A DNA stretch of 10,946 bases from an uncultured Eubacteriales bacterium (lineage in GTDB: Bacteria; Bacillota; Clostridia; Oscillospirales; Acutalibacteraceae). The position numbers and the translations under genes were made by a program. Position 1 is the stretch's first letter. Every line of letters begins with the position of its first letter. A model generated the notes under the pieces. The model saw nothing but the letters and a program-made list of their open reading frames with translations, was not told the DNA's origin and ran no database searches. The stretch spans positions 1 to 10,946 of the forward strand of contig CAQZPH010000028.1 of the NCBI GenBank assembly GCA_948933715.1, read 5' to 3'. Of the stretch, positions 1-5,928 are shown piece after piece.

Positions 1-179
1 GATTAATAGCGAGCGAAATGGGAGCAAAAGCCGTAGAGGTTTTATGTAAAGGAGCTGGATCACGAGTTATAGCTATGCAATCTGGTCGTATAGTTGACTA
101 TGATATTTCTCAAGGGTTGAGCATGAAAAAAGCCTTTGACAAAGATTTATATAAAACCGCTTTAAAAATTTCTATATAA
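1..179 (+). CDS. pfkA: 6-phosphofructokinase, C-terminal fragment (5' end outside window)
   Basis: The first bases read in frame from position 3 give about 58 residues ending in TAA at 177-179. They contain LIASEMGAKAVEVLCKGAG and the segments RVIAMQSGRIVDYDI and LYKTALKISI. These match the C-terminal end of bacterial ATP-dependent 6-phosphofructokinase, which has the pattern LASRMGA-AVELL-GKGGR-VGIQ-N-LVDHDI. PfkA phosphorylates fructose 6-phosphate to fructose 1,6-bisphosphate in the cytoplasm, the committed step of glycolysis. The active site and allosteric residues lie upstream and cannot be checked. In many Firmicutes pyk follows pfkA; here a lipoprotein gene with its own promoter follows instead. 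I see no convincing terminator after the stop. The assignment rests on a short but characteristic C-terminus. Confidence 0.85.
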   Translation, partial: LIASEMGAKAVEVLCKGAGSRVIAMQSGRIVDYDISQGLSMKKAFDKDLYKTALKISI

Positions 180-225
180 AAGCACCTTTTATGTCATGTA
201 AAATTTACAAAAAATATTTTTCATA

Positions 226-254
226 TTGATTTTTGTTGTTGTATATGATAAAAT
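226..254 (+). promoter_or_regulatory. Promoter for the lipoprotein gene
   Basis: TTGATT (226-231) and TAAAAT (249-254) are separated by exactly 17 bp. The -10 box is preceded by TGA, which makes it an extended -10. The predicted start near 260 leaves a leader of about 30 nt before the ATG at 292. This is a sigma-A type promoter by sequence only. Confidence 0.55.
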
Positions 255-291
255 TTATCTGACATAATAATTAAGGAAAGAGGGTTTGTTT

Positions 292-825
292 ATGAAAAAA
301 TTTGGGATTTTATTTATGGGACTATCTATGGCACTGTGTTTAGGAGCATGCGGAGAAAAAAAATCTAATGTATCAATGGGTGACTATATGTCACAAGGCT
401 CACATGAGGATAACACAGTAGAACCAGAACCAAGTTCAGTTCAGCATGAAAGTGGTAAAATAGGAGATTATAGTGTTTCTATAGTTAAATCTGAGATAAC
501 TACTTCGAAAACAGGGAAAAAATCAATGCTTGTAACATATTCATTCACAAATGACTCGAATAAAACAGTTAAATTTGCTGATGTCTTATCAGCAGAAGCA
601 TACCAGAATAACACTGCGTGCGCTCAAGCAGGTATGGTAGACCAGGATTATGATATTGAGACAATGCTAGCGGAAGTAAAACCTGGTGAAACAAAAAATG
701 TATATGAAGCATATATACTATATGACAATTCAGATGTAACAATAAGAGTTTCTAAAGAAGGTCAAACTTTAGAAGAAGAACAAAAAGACACAAGCATGAT
801 TAAAAGAGTATTTAAAGTTCAATAA
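292..825 (+). CDS. Small secreted lipoprotein with a DUF5067/DUF4352-like domain
   Basis: The 177-residue product has a lipoprotein signal peptide: Lys-Lys at the N-terminus, a hydrophobic stretch of about 15 residues, and a lipobox LGAC with the acceptor Cys at residue 20. It should be lipidated and anchored on the outer face of the membrane. A polar linker rich in Ser, Glu and Pro (about 25-55) precedes a beta-rich domain, with segments such as YSVSIVKSEITTSKTGKKSM, LVTYSFTNDS and VKPGETKNVYEAYIL. That domain resembles the immunoglobulin-like extracellular DUF5067/DUF4352 families of Firmicutes, whose function is unknown. I chose the ATG at 292 because AAGGAAAGAGGG lies 7 nt upstream; the in-frame TTG at 286 lies almost on top of that site. 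It has its own promoter and terminator, so it is probably monocistronic. No catalytic motif is visible. Confidence 0.8.
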   Translation: MKKFGILFMGLSMALCLGACGEKKSNVSMGDYMSQGSHEDNTVEPEPSSVQHESGKIGDYSVSIVKSEITTSKTGKKSMLVTYSFTNDSNKTVKFADVLSAEAYQNNTACAQAGMVDQDYDIETMLAEVKPGETKNVYEAYILYDNSDVTIRVSKEGQTLEEEQKDTSMIKRVFKVQ

Positions 826-830
826 AAAAT

Positions 831-870
831 AATCAAGGCGGTAACCTTTTTAGGTTACCGCCTTGATTTT
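831..870. terminator. Bidirectional intrinsic terminator between the lipoprotein gene and the mutase
   Basis: A perfect 16-bp stem (831-846 with 853-868) closes a 6-nt loop. The plus strand ends in TTTT (867-870). The minus strand continues into a longer T run (complement of 825-830). It can therefore end both the lipoprotein transcript and the convergent mutase transcript. Confidence 0.92.
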
Positions 871-894
871 AACATACAGCAAGATTAATATGTT

Positions 895-2601
895 TTATAT
901 TAACTTTTCAAAAAAGTTTTCAAATGACTCAGCTAGGCACTGAGAGTCTTCTTTAGAATTTGACACAACCGATATATAAACCTTCAATTTTGGTTCAGTA
1001 CCAGATGGTCTAATTACGACTGAAATGTTATCAACAAGTTCAAACTTTAAAACATCTGATGACGGTAAGGTGATGATTTCTTTTTGACCATTATTTAATA
1101 TTTTAATACTGTTTAAATAATCTGATAATGATATAACAGATTTGCCATTAATGTCTAAAGGAGGAGCTTCACGGAACTGCTTCATTATATTTTGCATTTT
1201 TTCAAAACCGCTAACACCAGGAAAAGTGAAATTTTTAAGAACGTTTTTGTAGTAGCCGAATTCTTTGTATAATTCATTAAGAACGTCACAAAGGCTTAAA
1301 CCTTTGTTGCGATAAAAGGCAGTCATTTCGCAAATTAAAAGTGAAGCGTTAACACCATCTTTATCGCGAATATAAGAGCCAGAAAGGTATCCATAACTTT
1401 CTTCAAATCCCCAAATATATCTGTTATCTTGTCCCTTAGATTCAAGTAGTCCAATTTGTTCACCTATAAACTTAAACCCAGTTAAAACATCTATAACGTT
1501 TACACCGTATTTTTTAGCAATAGGATAAATCATATCAGTAGTTACAATTGTTTTCATGCAAACAGGGTCTTCAGGCATAGCGTTATGCTCTATTCTCATT
1601 TTACATATATAATCAAACAATAAAACACCGACTTCGTTTCCACTAAGAAGTTTGTAATCATTATTGTGCTTCACCGCAATACCAACACGATCGCAATCTG
1701 GATCAGTGGCAAGGAGTAAATCAGCATCATTTTGCTTGCATATTTTTAGTCCTTCAGATAAGGCTTCTTTAATTTCCGGGTTTGGATAAGGGCAAGTGGG
1801 AAAGTTCCCATCGGGATCTTTTTGTGACGGAACAACAGTAAGGTTTGTGTATCCATTCATAGTTAATATTTTTGTGACACAACGAAGCCCGGAACCATTA
1901 AGAGGAGTATAAACAATTTTTAGGTTTTCTTTGTTTTTTATATCTTTATTTAGAGATTGAGAAGAAACTGCTTTTAAAAAAGCATCAATTACATCTTCGT
2001 TTATAAACTCAATCATACCCGTTTCAATAGCACTACTAAACTCCATACGCTTGACATCATTAAATATATCAACATTATTAATTTCAGTAAGGATAGAGTC
2101 AGCAGCATCAGCCGTAATTTGGCATCCATCCTTACCGTACACTTTGTAGCCGTTATATTCAGAAGGGTTATGGCTTGCAGTGACAACAATTCCAGCACAA
2201 CATTTCAAGTTACGTATAGCAAAGGATAATGAAGGGGTGGGCATTAATTCTTTATATAAATATACTTTTATGTTGTTAGAAGCAAAAACTGATGATGCTT
2301 CTTTAGCAAAAACATCTGATTTAATACGGCTATCGTAAGCAATTGCTACGCTTGGGATATCAAAGTGTTTAATTATGTAGTTTGATAAACCTTGTGTTGC
2401 TTTTGCAACGGTATATACATTCATACGATTGGAACCAGCGCCCATTATCCCGCGGATACCGCCAGTACCAAAAGAGAGGTCTTTATAAAATCGATCTTTT
2501 ATTTCTTCGTTGTTTTCTGAGATTTCGTATAATTCTTTTGTTAAATCATAGTCAGAAAGTGACTGATTTTTCCATAGCAAATACTTTTCATTTATATCCA
2601 T
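895..2601 (-). CDS. pgcA: Phosphoglucomutase/phosphomannomutase (alpha-D-phosphohexomutase family)
   Basis: This 568-residue cytoplasmic enzyme carries all four active-site signatures of the alpha-D-phosphohexomutase superfamily. These are the phosphoserine loop TASHNP (residues 141-146, Ser143), the metal-binding loop DPDCDR (300-305), the sugar-binding loop GFEES (398-402) and the phosphate-binding loop RPSGTEPK (531-538). The N-terminal FGTGGIRG motif (44-51) is also typical. The length fits the PgcA-like Firmicute enzymes (about 570-580 residues), not the roughly 450-residue GlmM. The likely reaction is interconversion of glucose 1-phosphate and glucose 6-phosphate, feeding UDP-glucose, glycolipid and polysaccharide synthesis; mannose phosphates are a possible alternative substrate. 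AAAGGAG lies about 11 nt before the ATG, and a near-consensus promoter lies further upstream. It is transcribed alone, convergent with the lipoprotein gene. Exact sugar preference cannot be read from sequence. Confidence 0.93.
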   Translation of the reverse strand: MDINEKYLLWKNQSLSDYDLTKELYEISENNEEIKDRFYKDLSFGTGGIRGIMGAGSNRMNVYTVAKATQGLSNYIIKHFDIPSVAIAYDSRIKSDVFAKEASSVFASNNIKVYLYKELMPTPSLSFAIRNLKCCAGIVVTASHNPSEYNGYKVYGKDGCQITADAADSILTEINNVDIFNDVKRMEFSSAIETGMIEFINEDVIDAFLKAVSSQSLNKDIKNKENLKIVYTPLNGSGLRCVTKILTMNGYTNLTVVPSQKDPDGNFPTCPYPNPEIKEALSEGLKICKQNDADLLLATDPDCDRVGIAVKHNNDYKLLSGNEVGVLLFDYICKMRIEHNAMPEDPVCMKTIVTTDMIYPIAKKYGVNVIDVLTGFKFIGEQIGLLESKGQDNRYIWGFEESYGYLSGSYIRDKDGVNASLLICEMTAFYRNKGLSLCDVLNELYKEFGYYKNVLKNFTFPGVSGFEKMQNIMKQFREAPPLDINGKSVISLSDYLNSIKILNNGQKEIITLPSSDVLKFELVDNISVVIRPSGTEPKLKVYISVVSNSKEDSQCLAESFENFFEKLI

Positions 2602-2686
2602 AATAATTTTGACTCCTTTATTAAATTGTAACAGCTATTTATAATAGGTATATAACATAAAACAAAGAAAAAGAACTAGCATGATT

Positions 2687-2715
2687 ATTATACTAGTTTT
2701 TCAATTTTATGACAA
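2687..2715 (-). promoter_or_regulatory. Promoter of the phosphohexomutase gene
   Basis: On the minus strand TTGTCA (complement of 2710-2715) and TATAAT (complement of 2687-2692) are 17 bp apart. Transcription would start near 2680, giving a leader of about 80 nt. An inverted repeat (AAGAACTAG at 2671-2679 and CTAGTTTTT at 2693-2701) brackets the -10 box. Confidence 0.75.
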
Positions 2716-2769
2716 TAAAAATCAAAATCCATATAATTTTAAAAATATTTAAAAATCTTTTTAAAACGC

Positions 2770-2798
2770 TTGCAACGTTATATTTTATATGATATAAT
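2770..2798 (+). promoter_or_regulatory. Promoter of the tRNA-Ala cluster
   Basis: TTGCAA (2770-2775) and TATAAT (2793-2798) lie 17 bp apart, with TGA before the -10 (extended -10). This is a strong stable-RNA type promoter. It starts about 70 nt before the first tRNA. It is back-to-back with the mutase promoter; together the two account for the gene-free stretch 2602-2872. Confidence 0.8.
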
Positions 2799-2872
2799 AA
2801 CGAAGGTTCATATAAATTAATAAATAAGGGCGGTTTCTGTTTTATTTATCAATTAAAGTTTACAAGCCTTTT

Positions 2873-2948
<76 letters not shown>

Positions 2949-2978
2949 AAAAAAAGAATATAAAGGTTATTTAAATGT

Positions 2979-3054
2979 GGGGGTATAGCTCAGCTGGGAG
3001 AGCACCTGCTTTGCAAGCAGGGGGTCAGCGGTTCGATCCCGCTTATCTCCACCA
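2979..3054 (+). tRNA. tRNA-Ala (anticodon TGC), copy 1
   Basis: A 76-nt cloverleaf with the same acceptor, D and T arms as the preceding tRNA and the G3:U70 identity pair. The anticodon stem is CCTGC/GCAGG around loop TTTGCAA, giving anticodon TGC. CCA is encoded. A 30-nt A/T-rich spacer separates it from the GGC gene. Confidence 0.97.
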
Positions 3055-3082
3055 AAAAAGAATATAAAGGTTATTTAAATAT

Positions 3083-3158
3083 GGGGGTATAGCTCAGCTG
3101 GGAGAGCACCTGCTTTGCAAGCAGGGGGTCAGCGGTTCGATCCCGCTTATCTCCACCA
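3083..3158 (+). tRNA. tRNA-Ala (anticodon TGC), copy 2
   Basis: The sequence is identical over all 76 nt to the tRNA at 2979-3054, including the encoded CCA. It is followed at once by the cluster terminator. The two copies presumably raise the supply of the major alanine tRNA. Confidence 0.97.
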
Positions 3159-3193
3159 AAAAGCTGTTTCTAAGTTATTAGAAGCAGCTTTTT
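3159..3193 (+). terminator. Intrinsic terminator of the tRNA cluster
   Basis: AAAAGCTGTTTCTAA pairs with TTAGAAGCAGCTTTT around a GTTA loop (3174-3177), with one G-U pair. The right arm runs into five Ts (3189-3193). It begins directly after the last CCA. Confidence 0.9.
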
Positions 3194-3203
3194 ACATTGT
3201 TTG

Positions 3204-3232
3204 TTGTGACGTCTTAATTGTGCTAATATAGT
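3204..3232 (+). promoter_or_regulatory. Possible promoter of an orphan short transcript
   Basis: TTGTGA (3204-3209) and TATAGT (3227-3232) are spaced by 17 bp, in the gap after the tRNA terminator. No coding region follows before the next terminator at 3288-3320. The match is moderate in an AT-rich background, so it may be chance. Confidence 0.3.
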
Positions 3233-3238
3233 GCAAAT

Positions 3239-3320
3239 AACAATCCAATGAACTCATAGAATCTCTATTTTAATTATTTAGAAGTTTAAAAGCTCTACGA
3301 GTAGCACCGTAGAGCTTTTT
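3239..3320 (+). ncRNA. Candidate small RNA, about 80 nt
   Basis: The interval runs from the start predicted for the possible promoter at 3204-3232 to a strong intrinsic terminator. It holds no open frame longer than a few codons. The 5' half is unstructured and A/U-rich, and the 3' half is the terminator hairpin, a layout seen in many small regulatory RNAs. I recognise no known family. It could equally be a spacer with a second terminator for tRNA read-through. Confidence 0.2.
3288..3320 (+). terminator. Strong intrinsic terminator after a gene-free stretch
   Basis: A perfect 12-bp stem (3288-3299 with 3308-3319) with an 8-nt loop ends in TTTTT (3316-3320). It lies about 95 nt beyond the tRNA terminator and no recognisable gene lies between. 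It is either a back-up terminator or the end of a small RNA. Confidence 0.85.
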
Positions 3321-3351
3321 ATATAAAAGTAAATATACCTTGCGTGCGATT

Positions 3352-3368
3352 TGTTAACAATTTGTTCA
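3352..3368 (+). promoter_or_regulatory. WalR/PhoP-like tandem direct repeat upstream of the protease
   Basis: TGTTAA, five bases, then TGTTCA (3352-3357 and 3363-3368). It lies within an 11-bp direct repeat, ATTTGTTAACA then ATTTGTTCACA (3349-3370), with one mismatch. The spacing and bases match the published WalR (YycF) consensus TGTWAH-N5-TGTWAH except for one base in the second half. The 11-bp period is typical of OmpR-family response regulators in general. The second half-site overlaps the predicted -35 region. Confidence 0.4.
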
Positions 3369-3391
3369 CAAATATTTGATATAAATATATT
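3362..3391 (+). promoter_or_regulatory. Probable promoter of the HtrA-like protease
   Basis: TTGTTC (3362-3367) and TATATT (3386-3391) are 18 bp apart. Other -10 choices are possible in this AT-rich stretch. The leader would be nearly 90 nt. Apart from the tandem repeat and this promoter I see nothing definite in 3321-3485. Confidence 0.4.
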
Positions 3392-3485
3392 AATAAAGTT
3401 TTAAATTTTATTAATTTTTAACAATTAGAAATAAACCGGAATCTTTTTAATACTAAAAGAGTATTTTTTAAAGAGGTGTTTTTAG

Positions 3486-4316
3486 ATGGTTAATTTAAAG
3501 AAAGGTGAAAATAATAAAAGTATTAAATATAAAGACATAGTTAAAAGAAATACTTTTGTTTTTATAGTGTTGTTTTTGTGCTCCTCATTTGTTGTGGGAT
3601 TTATAGGAGGAGCATTGGCATATAATTTTTTTATAGGATCCAATGAAAAACTAAAAATTAATAATATTTCAGATGAACTGAATTCTGGCTATATAAATAG
3701 ACCATCAATGTCCACCTCTCAGATTGTTGAGTTAGTAGAGAATTCCGTGGTAGAAGTTAAAATTGAAATAAAATCTTCCAATTATAACTCAACCAATGGA
3801 ATAGTAGAAGGTGCAGGAAGTGGAGTGATTTTTTCATCTGATGGTTACATAATTACAAATTATCATGTGGTGGAAGATGCAAATTGCATTAAAGTAAAAG
3901 TCCACAACGGATCTGAATATATTGCTAGTCTTGTAGGTGAAGATAAAAAAGAAGACATTGCAGTCCTTAAAATTAGTGCTACAAATTTGACCCCAGTTTC
4001 GTTTGGAAATTCAAAAAATTTAAAAGTGGGCGAAAGAGTAATTGTTATAGGTAATCCTTTAGGAACTCTTGGAGGGTCTGTGACTGATGGAATTATAAGT
4101 GCCCTTAATAGAACTCTTAATATAGATGGAGAAGATATGACTCTTTTACAAACAAATGCCGAAATTAACCATGGGAATTCAGGTGGCGGTGTGTTTGGAG
4201 AAAAAGGACAATTTGTAGGCTTAGTTGTGGCAAAATCAACTGGGGCAGATCTTGAAGGTCTAGGATTTGCAATACCATCTGACACTGTTAAAGAAGTTGT
4301 AAATAAATTGATATAA
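3486..4316 (+). CDS. Membrane-anchored HtrA/DegP-type serine protease lacking a PDZ domain
   Basis: The 276-residue protein has a basic N-terminus, one membrane segment (about 24-48, VFIVLFLCSSFVVGFIGGAL), a linker of about 30 residues, then a trypsin-like domain. The catalytic triad is visible: His127 in TNYHVVEDA, Asp157 in KEDIAVLKI, and Ser232 in GNSGGG. The segments GAGSGVIFSSDGYIITN, VIVIGNPLGTLGGSVT and LQTNAEINHGNSGG are typical of HtrA (MEROPS S1C). Topology suggests an extracytoplasmic protease handling misfolded exported proteins. The chain ends just after GLGFAIPSDTVKEVVNKLI, where HtrA proteins normally continue into a PDZ domain. The stop is clean and the 94 nt that follow are too short to hold a lost PDZ. 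The residue after SGG is Gly instead of the usual Pro or Ala. AGAGGTG lies 7 nt before the ATG. Confidence 0.92.
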   Translation: MVNLKKGENNKSIKYKDIVKRNTFVFIVLFLCSSFVVGFIGGALAYNFFIGSNEKLKINNISDELNSGYINRPSMSTSQIVELVENSVVEVKIEIKSSNYNSTNGIVEGAGSGVIFSSDGYIITNYHVVEDANCIKVKVHNGSEYIASLVGEDKKEDIAVLKISATNLTPVSFGNSKNLKVGERVIVIGNPLGTLGGSVTDGIISALNRTLNIDGEDMTLLQTNAEINHGNSGGGVFGEKGQFVGLVVAKSTGADLEGLGFAIPSDTVKEVVNKLI

Positions 4317-4336
4317 TTACATTGTATAACTATAAA
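4308..4336 (+). promoter_or_regulatory. Possible promoter of the DUF1540 gene, overlapping the end of the protease gene
   Basis: TTGATA (4308-4313) and TATAAA (4331-4336) are 17 bp apart. The -35 box lies in the last codons of the protease gene. I find no terminator between the two genes, so read-through from the protease gene is also possible. Confidence 0.4.
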
Positions 4337-4353
4337 TATATGAGGAAAGATAT

Positions 4354-4390
4354 ATACTAGGCAGGTTTAAAATTTACAGTCGCCGAGTAT
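4354..4390 (+). promoter_or_regulatory. Imperfect hairpin in the leader of the DUF1540 gene
   Basis: ATACTAGGC (4354-4362) can pair with GCCGAGTAT (4382-4390), 8 of 9 positions, around a 19-nt loop. It ends 8 nt before the GGAGG ribosome binding site (4399-4403). There is no T run, so it is not an intrinsic terminator. Confidence 0.3.
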
Positions 4391-4410
4391 AAAAATATGG
4401 AGGAATTATT

Positions 4411-4596
4411 ATGACCACTGAAAATGCAAATCCATGTATAAAATGCACAGTTACACAATGTAAACACCATTGCACTACAGAAAACTATTGCAGCTTAAAT
4501 GAAATAAAAGTGGGAACACATGAAGCAAATCCTACGGTTGTACAATGTACTGATTGTGAATCATTTGAAGTTAAAAGTGATAGTTTTAACATGTAG
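4411..4596 (+). CDS. Small Cys-rich DUF1540 protein
   Basis: The 61-residue protein has seven cysteines (9, 12, 17, 21, 27, 46, 49), with His19 and His20 among the N-terminal group and a final TDCESFEV. The pattern C-x2-C-x4-C-x3-C-x5-C, then I-x-V-G, then C-x2-C-x2-F matches DUF1540, a short family common in spore-forming Clostridia and of unknown function. The Cys/His layout suggests metal binding (probably zinc) or disulfides; this is inference. There is no signal peptide or membrane segment, so it is probably cytoplasmic or packed into the spore. GGAGG lies 7 nt before the ATG. A terminator follows at 4650-4696. It sits between the protease and azlCD without an evident functional tie to either. 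Confidence 0.85.
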   Translation: MTTENANPCIKCTVTQCKHHCTTENYCSLNEIKVGTHEANPTVVQCTDCESFEVKSDSFNM

Positions 4597-4607
4597 TTCA
4601 TTTGTTG

Positions 4608-4642
4608 TTAAGTTAAACAATATTTGAATATTTACAACTTAA
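4608..4642. repeat. Imperfect inverted repeat downstream of the DUF1540 gene
   Basis: Arms TTAAGTT-AAAC-AATATT (4608-4624) and AATATT-TAC-AACTTAA (4627-4642) are inverted copies, with a central mismatched block and a 2-nt centre. As RNA it would form a long A-U hairpin with an internal loop; as DNA it could be a binding site. It directly precedes the terminator. Confidence 0.4.
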
Positions 4643-4649
4643 TTTTTAT

Positions 4650-4696
4650 AAAGGAAATAAAAATGTGTGTTTTTTCGGCATTTTTATTTCTTTTTT
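4650..4696 (+). terminator. Intrinsic terminator of the DUF1540 gene
   Basis: GAAATAAAAATG (4654-4665) pairs perfectly with CATTTTTATTTC (4679-4690). The stem is extended by a G-U and A-U pairs, has a 13-nt loop and is followed by six Ts (4691-4696). The stem is A-U rich, so efficiency may be moderate. Confidence 0.75.
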
Positions 4697-4706
4697 ATAT
4701 GTGATA

Positions 4707-4715
4707 TGTTATAAT
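4707..4715 (+). promoter_or_regulatory. Extended -10 promoter of azlCD
   Basis: TGTTATAAT (4707-4715) is a consensus TG-N-TATAAT. The -35 position holds only TTTCTT inside the preceding terminator tail, so this would rely on the extended -10. The leader is about 70 nt. I see no T-box or other known riboswitch in it. Confidence 0.5.
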
Positions 4716-4792
4716 AAAATTACATTAATTTAATAGTATTATATATTTTTTGGTTATATTTTATATTAACTTAAATTTAGGTGGAGGTTAAA

Positions 4793-5539
4793 ATGAAAAA
4801 AGAAAGAAGTTTATTTAAACACGGCTTAAAAGATGGACTTCCTATTGGCCTTGGCTATTTGCCACTAGCTTTTACATTAGGAGTAAATGCTACTACAGGC
4901 GGATTTAAATTTTTAGAGTCTATTTTAATGTCGATGCTTAGTTTTACTGGTGTTGGCCAAATGACTAACATGACTCTTATGTTAGAAAATTCTACATATG
5001 TAAGTATATTTATAGCGTTGCTTGTAATTAACCTTAGGAATATAGTTTTATCGTTGTCTTTATCTCAAAGATTAGGAACCGATGCAAGCTTTTGGAAAAG
5101 ATTAATAATTTCTATGGGAAACACAGATGAAATTTTTGCTCTTACAATAATGAGAGAAGGAAAGATTCCAGCCAATTATTTTCTAGGAGTAATGACACTT
5201 CCTTATTTATCATGGACTTTAGGTGCCGTCGTAGGAAGTCTTGCTACAACACTTGTACCTCAAGATATATGTATAGCCATGGGAATGGCTCTTTATGCTA
5301 TGCTTATAGCATCTGTTGTGCCAGCCATGAAAAAGTCAAAACCAGTTCTTTTTGTAGCTGTTTTATCAGGTGTTTTAAGTTTAATTATGCAAGGAATAAA
5401 ACCAGTAGATCAAGCATTAATAAACTTTCTAGGGAAATCGGCACATTCGTATGTTTTAGTAGTAGGGTCATTGTTAAGTGCTGGCATAACAGCTTTAATT
5501 TGGCCATTAAAAGATAGCAAGGAGGAAGAAAATGAATAA
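4793..5539 (+). CDS. azlC: AzlC-family branched-chain amino acid exporter, large subunit
   Basis: The 248-residue integral membrane protein belongs to the AzlC family. Recognisable parts are the N-terminal GLKDGLPIGLGYLPLAFTLG (12-31), SFTGVGQMTNM, and the GNTDEIFAL segment followed by several hydrophobic helices. AzlC works with the small AzlD protein. In Bacillus subtilis their overproduction gives 4-azaleucine resistance, and related pairs (BrnFE, YgaZH) export leucine, isoleucine, valine or methionine. The true start is taken as ATG 4793, since AGGTGGAGG lies 5 nt before it; the in-frame GTG at 4781 is part of that ribosome binding site. The gene overlaps azlD by 8 nt, so the two are probably translationally coupled. 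No regulator gene is adjacent. Exact substrate is not readable from sequence. Confidence 0.92.
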   Translation: MKKERSLFKHGLKDGLPIGLGYLPLAFTLGVNATTGGFKFLESILMSMLSFTGVGQMTNMTLMLENSTYVSIFIALLVINLRNIVLSLSLSQRLGTDASFWKRLIISMGNTDEIFALTIMREGKIPANYFLGVMTLPYLSWTLGAVVGSLATTLVPQDICIAMGMALYAMLIASVVPAMKKSKPVLFVAVLSGVLSLIMQGIKPVDQALINFLGKSAHSYVLVVGSLLSAGITALIWPLKDSKEEENE

Positions 5540-5867
5540 CATATATGTTTGGGTTTGTATTCTTATATTATTTGTTACAACTTATTTTACAAGAATGTTA
5601 CCCCTGATCTTTTGCAAAAATCAGATTAAAAATACATTTTTAAGATCTTTACTTGCCTATTTACCATATGCGGTTTTAACTTCTATGTTAATTCCAGAGG
5701 TTTTTATGGCACAATATGGCCTTCTTCCGGGACTGTTAGGATTTATAGTGGCAATTGTTTTTTCATATTTAAATCAAAGCCTTATTGTTGTTTTAGCGAT
5801 GTCAACCATTGTTACATATGTTTCAATGATATTTAATTCACAGATAATGTCTTTTTTAGGTTTTTAA
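5532..5867 (+). CDS. azlD: AzlD-family branched-chain amino acid exporter, small subunit
   Basis: A 111-residue protein made almost wholly of membrane helices (about 5-19, 40-60, 63-80 and 83-108). It has the family's TRMLPLIF motif near residues 20-27 and a proline-containing YLPYAVLTSMLIPEVF second helix. It is the partner of AzlC. The ATG lies inside the end of azlC (the ATGAATAA overlap) and is served by AGGAGG 6 nt upstream, within azlC. The gene ends just before a strong terminator facing the P-type ATPase gene. Confidence 0.9.
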   Translation: MNNIYVWVCILILFVTTYFTRMLPLIFCKNQIKNTFLRSLLAYLPYAVLTSMLIPEVFMAQYGLLPGLLGFIVAIVFSYLNQSLIVVLAMSTIVTYVSMIFNSQIMSFLGF

Positions 5868-5892
5868 CGTGCATTTCAAAGTAAATATAGTA

Positions 5893-5928
5893 AAGGTCCA
5901 GTTTAAAAAGAAACTGGACCTTATTTTT
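5893..5928. terminator. Intrinsic terminator between azlD and the P-type ATPase gene
   Basis: A perfect 12-bp stem (5893-5904 with 5911-5922) has a 6-nt A-rich loop, then ATTTTTA on the plus strand. It is strong for azlCD. On the minus strand it lies directly after the ATPase stop codon but the following T run is short, so it is weaker in that direction. Confidence 0.88.

Noticed and set aside
180..225. Terminator after pfkA
   Set aside because: Only short A/T complementarities are present. No stem with a T run can be drawn.
286..291. TTG start for the lipoprotein at 286
   Set aside because: The purine-rich ribosome binding site ends 1 nt before it. ATG 292 has proper spacing and a better signal peptide start.
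3863..4285. 140-codon minus-strand open frame inside the protease gene
   Set aside because: It lies wholly opposite a well-supported gene and its product has no recognisable domain. It is best explained as a mirror frame.
4317..4410. Remnant of a PDZ domain downstream of the protease stop (frameshift hypothesis)
   Set aside because: The gap is 94 nt and none of its frames resembles PDZ sequence. It holds promoter and ribosome binding elements for the next gene.
4781..4792. GTG start for azlC at 4781
   Set aside because: The GTG is itself part of the AGGTGGAGG ribosome binding site serving ATG 4793.
4597..4792. T-box or other amino-acid riboswitch before azlCD
   Set aside because: The leader after the predicted start is only about 70 nt, lacks the T-box AG-bulge/TGGN core, and shows no terminator-antiterminator pair.
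5212..5517. 101-codon plus-strand frame inside azlC
   Set aside because: It is out of frame with a clear membrane transporter gene. The Ser/Arg/Cys-rich product has no family resemblance.
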